Of a stretch of 64,000 nt of DNA, positions 47,710-55,817 are shown in pieces (within the stretch, counting starts at the first letter, position 1; the number at the start of each line of letters is the position of its first letter). The position numbers and the translations under genes were made by a program. The notes under the pieces are model-generated. The model was not told where the DNA came from and did not search any database. It worked only from the letters and a program-made list of their open reading frames with translations. This DNA is from Chloroflexota bacterium (lineage in GTDB: Bacteria; Chloroflexota; UBA6077; SHYK01), in assembly GCA_009692845.1 (NCBI GenBank), contig SHYK01000002.1, forward strand, positions 421,451-485,450. The letters run 5' to 3'.

Positions 47710-48255
47710 TTAGCGCGGGAGCGGGTCCGCCCCCTCCATCGGTTCCACCGCAAAGGCGTTCAGGACGGCGCCGATCATGCTGTAATACCCTACCGTGGCC
47801 GTAAGCTCGACCAATCCCTGAAGGCCGAGCCGCTCTCGCAGGAGGGTGACCACGGCCTCCTTCGCCTCGTGATCGCGAATGAGATCCTGCACGTAGTTGA
47901 CCACCTGAGCAACTTCGGTCGTTAGCCCCGCGTTGGCTCTCCCCCGAATGGCGCTGATCACCGCTTCGCTTACCGCGCACGCCCTGGCCGCAGCCACGTG
48001 GGCGCCCCATTCATAAGCACAATTGAGCTCTCGGGCGGCCGCCATCGATGCAATCTCCCGAGTTTGGTCATCGAGCACCCCTTCGAAGCGGAGATAGGCG
48101 CCCAGATGAGCGGTGCGACCGGCCACTTCCGGGCTATGAAACAAGACCGCGAACGGGCCTCGCACTTCTCCGCGACTCGCCGCGATAGCCTCGAAGATCG
48201 GAATGTGCTCGGGCGCCACTTGATCTTTCGTCCGTATGGTTGGGATCCGCGCCAT
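47710..48255 (-). CDS. Carboxymuconolactone decarboxylase-family protein
   Basis: 181 aa, all-helical AhpD-like fold. The active-site-like helix reads ARELNCAYEWGAHVAAARA, with a Cys and a His eight residues apart but not the CxxC of AhpD, so it is closer to decarboxylase-type or unknown members. Precedes the OsmC gene by 53 bases; thiolase lies upstream. Substrate unknown. Confidence 0.85.
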   Translation of the reverse strand: MARIPTIRTKDQVAPEHIPIFEAIAASRGEVRGPFAVLFHSPEVAGRTAHLGAYLRFEGVLDDQTREIASMAAARELNCAYEWGAHVAAARACAVSEAVISAIRGRANAGLTTEVAQVVNYVQDLIRDHEAKEAVVTLLRERLGLQGLVELTATVGYYSMIGAVLNAFAVEPMEGADPLPR

Positions 48256-48318
48256 GCCGCCTCCATTTCTGTTGAGCAGCTCTCTTCGTCTGACAAACTT
48301 AACGCGTGTTTGGGCACA

Positions 48319-49557
48319 CTAGCCGAGGGCGAAGAGGGTGCTGACGCCCTGTCCGACTCCCACGCACATGCTGACCATTCCCAAGCGAGCCGCTCGGCGG
48401 CCCATCTCAAAGACCAGCGAAGTCGCCAATTTCGCACCGGTGCAGCCTAGCGGATGTCCCAGCGCGATCGCGCCGCCGTTGACATTTAACCGGTCATCTC
48501 GGATCCCAAGCTGGTCGATGCAAGCAAGCGCCTGGGCCGCGAAAGCCTCGTTCAGTTCGACCAGGCCAACGTCACCGATGTGCAGGCCAGTGCGAGCCAG
48601 CAGCCTCTCGGTCGCCGGCACCGGACCGATGCCCATGAATAGCGGGTTGACTCCCATTGCCACCGAATCGACGTAGCGAGCCAGCGGTACCATGTGCAGG
48701 TCCAGGGCCCGCTGCTCGCTCATCAGCAATAACGCAGCCGCCCCATCGTTGAGGCCCGATGAATTGCCGGCGGTGACGGTACCCCCTTCCCGAAAGGCGG
48801 CCGGTAGGGCTGCTAGTGCTTCCAGGGTAATTTCGGGCCGGGGATGCTCGTCGGCTTGGAAGACGCCCGACGGCTGCCCGATCTTGGACGATACCGGGAC
48901 AGCGACGAGCTCCGGGTCAAACCGGGCCGCCTTCATGGCCGCCGAGGCTTTTTCCTGGCTCCATAACGCAAACCCGTCCTGCCGCTGGCGGCTGATGCCA
49001 TACTTTTCAGCCACGTTCTCCGCGGTCTCACCCAGGCTGATCGGCTCATACCGCTCGGCCATTCGCGCGTTCACGAATCGCCAACCGATTGTGCTGTCCT
49101 CCAGCTCGATTTTCCCCCGCGGAAACGCCGTGGTTGGCTTGGCCATCACCAGAGGAGCCCTGCTCATGCTCTCCACCCCGCCCGCGATGAAGACTTCCCC
49201 CTGGCCGGCCCGAATGGCGAGTGCCGCCGTGTTAACTGCCTGGAGCCCCGAAGCACACAGCCGATTCACCGTCTGCCCAGGAATCGCCTCGGGCAACCCC
49301 GCCAGGAGCAATGCCATCCGAGCGACGTTTCGGTTGTCCTCGCCGGCCTGGTTGGTGCAGCCAAAAATAACGTCGTCGATCAGCGACGGATCGATGTGAG
49401 AACGGGCCACCAGCTCGCGAATCACCAATGCCGCTAGGTCGTCCGGACGGACGTCCTTGAGGGCTCCGCCATACCGGCCGACCGGCGTTCGCACGGCCCC
49501 GACGATCACGGCTTCTGGCAAGCCCTGCGCCTCGCCTTGCCGGGACAGGCTAGCCAT
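48319..49557 (-). CDS. Thiolase (acetyl-CoA acetyltransferase family)
   Basis: 412 aa. Nucleophilic Cys in [14 protein letters not shown] (about residue 95), [28 protein letters not shown], the [12 protein letters not shown] motif, [21 protein letters not shown] with the catalytic His, and the second Cys in SMCVGVGQG near the C-terminus. Could be degradative or biosynthetic; no adjacent fatty-acid genes decide this. Overlaps the zinc-ribbon gene by 8 bases. Confidence 0.93.
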   Translation of the reverse strand: MASLSRQGEAQGLPEAVIVGAVRTPVGRYGGALKDVRPDDLAALVIRELVARSHIDPSLIDDVIFGCTNQAGEDNRNVARMALLLAGLPEAIPGQTVNRLCASGLQAVNTAALAIRAGQGEVFIAGGVESMSRAPLVMAKPTTAFPRGKIELEDSTIGWRFVNARMAERYEPISLGETAENVAEKYGISRQRQDGFALWSQEKASAAMKAARFDPELVAVPVSSKIGQPSGVFQADEHPRPEITLEALAALPAAFREGGTVTAGNSSGLNDGAAALLLMSEQRALDLHMVPLARYVDSVAMGVNPLFMGIGPVPATERLLARTGLHIGDVGLVELNEAFAAQALACIDQLGIRDDRLNVNGGAIALGHPLGCTGAKLATSLVFEMGRRAARLGMVSMCVGVGQGVSTLFALG

Positions 49558-49816
49558 CGCATACCGGGCAGGCGCAGATCAGATCTCGTCCACACTGGTA
49601 ACAGCGGCTCGTGAAGTAGAGAAGCTCTTCCTGTTTGCGGTTGCTAGCCAGAAGCCTCTGCACCTCCTGTTGCAATGAGTCTCGCTCTACCCAGGCAGTC
49701 CGACACTCCGCAATGAGCGCCGCCTGGTCACTCGCGCGTAGGCCCGCCCCATTGCTCACCAGGTGCCCCATCGTACCGAGTCGCTCCGTCGTCAAGCGCT
49801 GGTCCGTCAACCGCAC
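49550..49816 (-). CDS. Small coiled-coil zinc-ribbon protein
   Basis: 88 aa. A helical, coiled-coil-like body (ALIAECRTAWVERDSLQQEVQRLL) ends in a cysteine cluster CYQCGRDLICACPVC, a likely zinc ribbon. Start is GTG with no good ribosome-binding site; ATG 49771 is an alternative. It overlaps the thiolase start by 8 bases, so co-translation is likely, an odd pairing. Function unknown. Confidence 0.55.
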   Translation of the reverse strand: MRLTDQRLTTERLGTMGHLVSNGAGLRASDQAALIAECRTAWVERDSLQQEVQRLLASNRKQEELLYFTSRCYQCGRDLICACPVCDG

Positions 49817-50034
49817 GCCCCCAACATCTCGAATCCGTGGTCGAACTCCCGCATCCGGAGGCGGCCACGGTTACCAACCAAGACATAGTACACACGTGAT
49901 CCCCCTCCCTCCATAGCGGTCTCTCGGTGTCAGCTTCCAAGTGCTGGCGGGCGAGGGGCACTGATGGGACGGCTTGGCCAAAACGACACGTTCCTGGCTG
50001 TACTATCCAGTTCCGACACTATTTTGGTGGAACT

Positions 50035-52731
50035 ATGGCTGCCCGCTTCAAAAGCCTACATGATGGTCGCGGTCTCCCCGTGGCCGCCCTATCGGGACTG
50101 CTGTTCTTCAGCGCCTGTCTGCCATCTGCCGCGCTTCCTTCGGGCGAGTCGCGGGTCGCTCGCTCGGCGCCGGAGGCGATGCAGATCGACGTGCTCCGAG
50201 GGTGGGCATTCCGACCCGACCCGTCGGGGCAGGCGGACTGGTCCTCGCCTTCACTAGACGACAGCGGCTGGGACCTGCTCGACGCGGGCGATATCTGGCA
50301 GAACCGGGGCTACGCCGGCTACGCGGGCGCCGCCTGGTATCGACGTGCCGTCGAGGTGCCTGCCGCATGGGATGGACGCGCCGCCTACCTCGCCGCCGGA
50401 GGCATCAATGACGCCTACCAGGTTTACGTCGATGGGGAGCGGCAGGCTGCCCCCCGAGCTTTGCCGCCCGAGCATTGGCCAATCGTGCATCCCTCCACGT
50501 CGTCGGTGAAGCTAACCGCCGGACGGCCCAATTTAATAGCCATCCGGGTGCAATCGGACCGCCCAAGCTCAGGTGGCATCGCGAACGCCCCGCTAGTCAT
50601 CACGACGGAGTCAGCTCTCCCGATGCCGCTGGAGGAGCAGGCCAGAGCGCTGGCTCAAGTCCATCCCGAAGGTGTCTGGCCGGAATGGATGAAGGGACTG
50701 GGGCGGCGGTGGACCGTGACGGGCCTACCTGAAGGCGGGCCTCAGAGCCTGGAGGGACCAGACGGTAGCTGGGAGGCGACGACATCTTCGCCGTCGATCT
50801 CAGCCTGGCTCGTGGCCGACGGTGAGCTGCACCAGCCCAATCAGGCGGAATGGGGACTGCTAGAGGGCCACCTGCCGGTCCTGAGCTCCCGCTGGCGGGC
50901 TCGCGAGGTGGAAGTCAGCGGAACCCTCTGGCAGGAGCCCGGCTCGGCCCAATGGCAGCTCCGCATTGCGAATTCCGGCCCGGCCCGGGATGTGAGTGTC
51001 TGGGTGGCCGTGCGGCCCTATCAGGTGCAGGCGGCAATTTCGCCGCTCTACCGGGTGTCGGTCGATGGGGACAGCGTGTTAGCCAACGGCCAGCCCGCAC
51101 TCCTGATGGGGGCGCGGCCTGATCGGGTCGTCGCTTCGACCGGGGAGCTGGGAGATGTTTCCCTGTTGGCGGGGAGATCAAATGCCGTCGGGTGGGAATA
51201 TGAGGCCGCGGAGGACGGGGACGGGCTCTCCTCCATCGCACTCGTCTATGACCTGCGATTGGAGCCCGGCCAGAGCCGCCTGCTGCGCTTTGCTGCACCC
51301 ACCGGCGAGGAGCCAGTCGAAATCGTGACCGACCCGACCCGGGCTGCCAACCGGTGGCGCGGGCTGCTCCGGCCAGGAAGCATCGAGGTGCCGGATCGCC
51401 GGGTCACCGACGCCTACTTCGCATCGTTGGCCTACATCCTGATGTCAAACGATGGGGGCGTGCTCCATCCCGGGCCGCTGCTCCATCATGACTTCTGGTA
51501 CCGGGACAGCACCTACGAGCTATCCGCGCTGCTGCGCAACGGGAACCTCCCCGAAGTGCGGGCCCTTCTCGATCCTTTCGTCAGCTTCCAGGCCGCCAAC
51601 GGCGAATTCCCCGCCAACGTAAGCACCCGACGGGTGGTGGGCCAGCAACGGGGGGCGAAGGAATGGGACTCACAGGGTCAGGGCATCCATGCGCTGATGG
51701 AGTACTACCGCTTCTCGTGGGATGAGAACTGGCTGCGCACCCGCTGGCCGAATATCGACCTCGCCGCCCGGTACCTGGAGCGGCTGCTCACCACTGACGG
51801 CTCGGGGCTACTCCCGCCCGGGGTGAGCGCCGAGGATCTGGGGCCAGCCAGCGACCGGCACTTCTGGGACGACTTCTGGGGGGTGATCGGCTTCAGGGAC
51901 GCCGCCTCAGCAGCCAGAGTACTCGGGCTGACCGAGCGCGCCGCGCAGCTGGAGTCCGAAGCTGATGCGCTTCTGAGGGCGACCCTGGCGGCTGGTCAAC
52001 CGGGCTTCGAGCGCAACCGCATATTTCCGAACGGTCCCAGCTCGCCCGAGTCGCCGGCCGATGCGCGGGGGACCACGCCCGCGGTGTGGCCGGGGAAGCT
52101 GCTGGCGGCCGCCACGGTGCGCGAATGGTTTACCGCCTATTTCCAGCGGTTCATCCTGCCTTACGATGGCGCTTTTCGGCACGAGAACGACAACTTCTGG
52201 CCGTTCGGCGGCCTCGAGATTGCGCACGCCTCGTTGTTCGCAGGGCTCCCCGAGCAAGCGAGCTTCATCCTGGCCTGGCACCTCGATCATCCCACTGCGC
52301 CCGGCGTTTGGGCTTGGGGCGACGAAGTAAATGCGGACGCCAGCGCGCTCATCGGCGGCGATATGCCGCACAACTGGGTGGCGGCCGAGTACGTCAGCCT
52401 CGTGCGCGACATGCTCGTCTACGAATCGGATGACCGGCTGGCGTTGGCGGCCGGCGTCCCTGCCGAATGGCTCCCGGACGGTGACGGGATCAGGGTGACC
52501 GGACTAGCGACGTATTTCGGCCCGGTAAGCTACGAGCTGCGGCGCTTCGGCCAGCGCCTCAGTCTGGCCCTGGAGATGTCCACGCCTCCACCCGGGGGCT
52601 ACGAGGTGCATCTGCCGTTTGATCTCACGAACGTAACCATCGATGGCGGTAAGCCGACAGTGGCGACGGGACGAGCCCTGTGGCTGCCTCCGGCGACGCG
52701 TTCAGCGGAGATACTGGTGGAGTTGGGGTGA
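50035..52731 (+). CDS. Large secreted lipoprotein with glycosidase-like (alpha/alpha)6 domain
   Basis: 898 aa. Lipoprotein signal peptide ending in LLFFSAC. Residues about 60-170 look like a beta-galactosidase-type sugar-binding jelly roll (WSSPSLDDSGWDLLDAGDIW, AYQVYVDGERQ), then a beta-sandwich, then a six-hairpin glycosidase barrel from about 450 (LLHHDFWYRDSTYELSALLRNG, NGEFPAN, WDSQGQGIHALMEYYRF, ENDNFWPFGGLEIAHAS) and a small C-terminal beta domain. Likely trims an extracellular polysaccharide; substrate and GH family unresolved. ATG 50035 follows GGTGG. Base composition looks GC-richer than neighbours, so it may be acquired. Confidence 0.85.
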   Translation: MAARFKSLHDGRGLPVAALSGLLFFSACLPSAALPSGESRVARSAPEAMQIDVLRGWAFRPDPSGQADWSSPSLDDSGWDLLDAGDIWQNRGYAGYAGAAWYRRAVEVPAAWDGRAAYLAAGGINDAYQVYVDGERQAAPRALPPEHWPIVHPSTSSVKLTAGRPNLIAIRVQSDRPSSGGIANAPLVITTESALPMPLEEQARALAQVHPEGVWPEWMKGLGRRWTVTGLPEGGPQSLEGPDGSWEATTSSPSISAWLVADGELHQPNQAEWGLLEGHLPVLSSRWRAREVEVSGTLWQEPGSAQWQLRIANSGPARDVSVWVAVRPYQVQAAISPLYRVSVDGDSVLANGQPALLMGARPDRVVASTGELGDVSLLAGRSNAVGWEYEAAEDGDGLSSIALVYDLRLEPGQSRLLRFAAPTGEEPVEIVTDPTRAANRWRGLLRPGSIEVPDRRVTDAYFASLAYILMSNDGGVLHPGPLLHHDFWYRDSTYELSALLRNGNLPEVRALLDPFVSFQAANGEFPANVSTRRVVGQQRGAKEWDSQGQGIHALMEYYRFSWDENWLRTRWPNIDLAARYLERLLTTDGSGLLPPGVSAEDLGPASDRHFWDDFWGVIGFRDAASAARVLGLTERAAQLESEADALLRATLAAGQPGFERNRIFPNGPSSPESPADARGTTPAVWPGKLLAAATVREWFTAYFQRFILPYDGAFRHENDNFWPFGGLEIAHASLFAGLPEQASFILAWHLDHPTAPGVWAWGDEVNADASALIGGDMPHNWVAAEYVSLVRDMLVYESDDRLALAAGVPAEWLPDGDGIRVTGLATYFGPVSYELRRFGQRLSLALEMSTPPPGGYEVHLPFDLTNVTIDGGKPTVATGRALWLPPATRSAEILVELG

Positions 52732-52837
52732 GGCTTCGGTTTATCACTCCACCGGCATTAAACGCGGCTCCTCTCAGTCTGCCATTCAAGCGGGTCCCTA
52801 TTGCGTCACATCTCATTTCGCGATACCCCATTCGCGC

Positions 52838-53204
52838 GTGCACGTAGTCTCTCGCAAGGCACTTCGCCAGTTTTTGGAGCAACACCCTGACAGTGAAACT
52901 CCCTTGCTCCGTTGGTTTGCCATCATGCGCCGACAGGACTTCGCGATGTTGAGGCTCTCCGCGCGACGTTCCCGACGGCGGACTGAGTGGGAGACCTCAT
53001 CGTGTTCAACGTTGGCGGAAACAAATGCCGGCTGATCACGGTAGTTCATTTCAATCGGCGAAAAGTGTACGTGCGCTCGCCCAGAATTAGCGGCGCGGCT
53101 TCCGTCCCACCACAATTTGAAGGGCCGCAGCCGGCAAGCCTCGGGCAACGACGGCCCATGACGCGACGCCATGGCCTCACCCACATCAAATGGATGTCAG
53201 GAAA
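52838..53204 (+). pseudogene. Degenerate HigB-type mRNA-interferase toxin gene
   Basis: GTG 52838 opens VHVVSRKALRQFLEQHPDSE, the HigB start. Around 52945 the match moves to another frame by one lost base (DVEALRATFPTAD), meets TGA at 52984, and continues VGDLIVFNVGGNKCRLIT...KVYVR. A 90-base in-frame insertion (53077-53166) then splits it from RHGLTHIKW, which resembles the family's C-terminal RHVLTHAEY. No higA follows; the tRNA-Lys gene does. The interval 52732-52837 holds nothing else I can support. Confidence 0.75.
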
Positions 53205-53279
<75 letters not shown>

Positions 53280-53289
53280 GCGAAAGCAA

Positions 53290-53295
53290 AGTATA
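53290..53295 (-). promoter_or_regulatory. -10 box of tRNA-Lys
   Basis: TATACT on the minus strand, ten bases before the mature 5' end. The -35 is not convincing. Confidence 0.45.
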
Positions 53296-53375
53296 AACGG
53301 GCTCAGCGCCGCCCGTCCCCCGGGGCTCAGGCGGAAATAGCGCCGGCGCCGATCCGGACCCGATCGCTGGGCGGC

Positions 53376-53381
53376 TAGAAT
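53376..53381 (+). promoter_or_regulatory. -10 box giving a leaderless start
   Basis: TAGAAT ends five bases before the ATG of the lipoprotein gene at 53387; there is no ribosome-binding site. Confidence 0.45.
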
Positions 53382-53386
53382 CGGCG

Positions 53387-54082
53387 ATGCTGAACCACGT
53401 GGTGTCGTACTCGCTAGCCATGGCGGTGCTGCTGGTCGCCGTGGCCGGTTGTGTTGCAGCTCCAAGCCGTTTGCCAACGGACCAGGAGCCCGAGAGCACC
53501 GACACTCCCCAATCGGAAGTCGACGTCCCCGCCCCATCCGTCGACGCCGACATCCCCGCCCCATCCGTCGGCGTCGGAGCCACTTGCGGGAGACGGCGCT
53601 GGCCCGTAAAAACCTTGACCGACCGCGATGCCGCTCGGGTGAACTTTGCCCCCATTCCGGCCTCGGTCGAGCAACTCCGCGCGCTCCCTGTTCCCCGGAC
53701 GCTTCCTCAGAATTCGCGCAATTCTCCCGTTGAACTCACAACCTACAGCCTCGATGCCCGCATCCTGGCCTTCAAGCTGGAAGACGACCGGGACATCCAC
53801 GTCAAGATTTCCGCCCTCGAAGACACGTCCCTCACGATGATCGTCGAGTTCCCCGACGCCAAATGCTCCGGAGCGATCGCTTCGGCCCGGGCGGCTGACA
53901 TCCGGAGTGCCCGGGCTGCTTTGGTCGGCCGGTTCGGGGAGCCCTCGGCTCAGCGGTTCAGGGACCTGAGCGGGGTCGGGACTTTCACCGGAGTCGGGTT
54001 CTTCGATGAGCTTCACGGCCAGAACGGAGTCGCGCCCAACGGGATCGAGATCCATCCCGTGCTGGCGTTTTCCGCGAATTAG
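53387..54082 (+). CDS. Small conserved lipoprotein, unknown function
   Basis: 231 aa. Signal peptide with lipobox VAVAGC at about residues 17-22, then a Pro/Asp/Ser-rich linker containing a short tandem repeat (VPAPSVDAD / IPAPSVGVG), then a globular domain (VKTLTDRDAARVNFAP, MIVEFPDAKCSGAIASARAADI, GVGFFDELHGQNGVAPNGIEIHPVLAF). The GFFD..HGQ.G.APN..E.HPVL tail is a conserved block I have seen in hypothetical proteins of several phyla, without known function. No Shine-Dalgarno: likely leaderless. Confidence 0.8.
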   Translation: MLNHVVSYSLAMAVLLVAVAGCVAAPSRLPTDQEPESTDTPQSEVDVPAPSVDADIPAPSVGVGATCGRRRWPVKTLTDRDAARVNFAPIPASVEQLRALPVPRTLPQNSRNSPVELTTYSLDARILAFKLEDDRDIHVKISALEDTSLTMIVEFPDAKCSGAIASARAADIRSARAALVGRFGEPSAQRFRDLSGVGTFTGVGFFDELHGQNGVAPNGIEIHPVLAFSAN

Positions 54083-54149
54083 GGGAAGTACAGCCCTCAG
54101 CCGCCGCGCTCGCCTCTCCCATTGCGATCGGCGAGGGGACAACCACGTT

Positions 54150-55547
54150 CTACCCCAAGAGCGCCAGGGCTCGATCGAACTGGAGGTCGGTGCCCGCCGC
54201 GAGCTCCTTTGGATCGAGGTCGACGACTACGTCGGGCTGAACGCCATCGCCCAATAGCCGCGCCCCCGATGGACTGAGGAAGCGCCCCGCGGTGATCTCA
54301 GCCGCCGACCCGTCGGCCAGAGGGACCAGGGTGGTCGTTCCCAATCGCCCGGCGGTGGGCGTGCCCACAATCGTCGCCACGCCGTAGTCTCGCCAGGCCG
54401 CCGCCACCAGCTCGGCCGGACCGGCGGTCGCTCGATCGATGATCACCACCGTGGGGAGCCGCGGGGTGAGCGGCAGCCCGGTCCCTTGAAGGACGCTTCT
54501 TCGCCCGGTCCGATCTTCTTGCTGAGCGATCGTTTGCTCGCCGAGGTACAGCGAGGCCACATTGACCGCTTCTCGAATCCCTCCCTCGCCATTTCCTCTT
54601 AAGTCGAGAATGCAGCCCCGGGCACCACTGGCCGTGGCTTCCACTAGAACGCGACGCACCGCATCGGCCGCGCCAGGGTCAAATGCGGACATCTGGATAT
54701 AAAGCGAGCCATTGCGGGTGGACGTCGTGATCGCGGCCGCCCGGGCCCTGGTGCGAGGCACCTGGGCCACATGTTCAACTCCGTTGCTCGCCCCAGCCAG
54801 GGTGAGCGCAACCCTGGACCCCAGCGGTCCGCTGATCTTTTCCAGCGCCTGGTAGACATCAGCTCCCGCGAGCACCTTCCCGTCCACCGCTCGGATCGTA
54901 TCGCCGACCTTGACCCCCGCCGCCTCTCCACCACTCCCCGCGACGATCGCGCGGACGAAAGGACGGCCGCCACCTAACGGTGTAGCGAGCACTAGGCCGA
55001 CCCCGGAATAATCCGGGGACTGCATCATGTCCAGCCGCTGCCGATCTATATACTCGGTGAGCGGGTCGCCCACCGAGGCCAGCATACCGCGGGCGGCTTC
55101 TTGACTGACCACGCTTATGTCAATACGAGGTCCCAGCTTTCTCAGCAGCGCATCATAGGGCCCCTGAAATTGCATCCAATCCCGTTGGGGGTCATCGGAA
55201 AGTTCGAGCGACGCTAGGTCCACCAGCGCGCTCTCGACTGGAAGTAAGCCCGCGCTGTTGGCTCCAGTTCGAATTCCGGCCACGGCCCCCCGGATTAGCT
55301 TGGCCGGATCGACCCGATCGACGTAATTCGTCATAGCGGCCTGATAGACATTGAACAGCTCGTCCGCCGTCAGCACGGTCCCAGCACTCTGGCTCGACAG
55401 AGGCCCCTCGGGCGCCGAAGGAGCCGACCCGCCCCCGAGCGCGCCCAGGTCCGGCGCTCCCCCGGTGCTCGCACACCCGGCGATGAGCCAGGCCGCCCCA
55501 AGTAGCGTCGCGGCCCCGGCCCGCTCGAGTGCCGTCCGTGATCTCAT
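54150..55547 (-). CDS. S41-family peptidase-like lipoprotein with altered active site
   Basis: 465 aa. Lipobox LIAGC after MRSRTALERAG, a helical N-terminal region, a PDZ domain (about residues 190-270, GVGLVLATPLGGGRPFVRAIVAG, GVKVGDTIRAVDGK), and a C-terminal S41 fold (LRGNGEGGIREAVNVAS). The catalytic motifs differ from the family: the expected SASE serine region reads ATAGPAE and the lysine of TFGKG reads TAGRLG. It may be an inactive peptidase or one with other chemistry. Start at ATG 55547 because the longer frame lacks a signal peptide at its end. Confidence 0.82.
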   Translation of the reverse strand: MRSRTALERAGAATLLGAAWLIAGCASTGGAPDLGALGGGSAPSAPEGPLSSQSAGTVLTADELFNVYQAAMTNYVDRVDPAKLIRGAVAGIRTGANSAGLLPVESALVDLASLELSDDPQRDWMQFQGPYDALLRKLGPRIDISVVSQEAARGMLASVGDPLTEYIDRQRLDMMQSPDYSGVGLVLATPLGGGRPFVRAIVAGSGGEAAGVKVGDTIRAVDGKVLAGADVYQALEKISGPLGSRVALTLAGASNGVEHVAQVPRTRARAAAITTSTRNGSLYIQMSAFDPGAADAVRRVLVEATASGARGCILDLRGNGEGGIREAVNVASLYLGEQTIAQQEDRTGRRSVLQGTGLPLTPRLPTVVIIDRATAGPAELVAAAWRDYGVATIVGTPTAGRLGTTTLVPLADGSAAEITAGRFLSPSGARLLGDGVQPDVVVDLDPKELAAGTDLQFDRALALLG

Positions 55548-55677
55548 GCGTGCTGATCTGACTGGATGTGCCAAGCCTCCGACTCTTCCTCCAGCATATC
55601 CAGATTGCGCTGACTGGGCCATGCGAGCAATGCTTTTGCGCCACCCCATTCAGAAGTTGGCGATAATTGACCTATGA

Positions 55678-55782
55678 CCCGATGGAGTCCTGGGAGCAGT
55701 ATTGGCTATCCCGTCGACAGCCGCGTTGCGGGTCACGTTCGATTACATGATTCCGCGCGACCCGGTCACCGACGAAGACTAG
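55678..55782 (+). pseudogene. C-terminal remnant resembling an AI-2E/PerM-family transporter
   Basis: 34 codons then TAG, in a frame preceded by TGA and lacking a start: PDGVLGAVLAIPSTAALRVT followed by FDYMIPRDPVTDED. The GVLGAVLAIPxxAALRV motif is the last helix of AI-2E/PerM-type permeases. The rest of the gene is missing. The remaining 55548-55677 and 55783-55817 stretches hold nothing I can support. Confidence 0.45.
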
Positions 55783-55817
55783 GCCGGGACCGAAATGGTT
55801 ATCCTGAGTTGACAGAG

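Noticed and set aside
49974..50006. TTGGCC/TACTAT as a promoter of the glycosidase-like lipoprotein gene
   Set aside because: Spacer of 21 bases is too long and no extended -10 is present.
53414..54142. 242-codon minus-strand frame opposite the 53.4-kb lipoprotein
   Set aside because: The plus frame has a signal peptide, lipobox and conserved tail; the minus frame has none of these.
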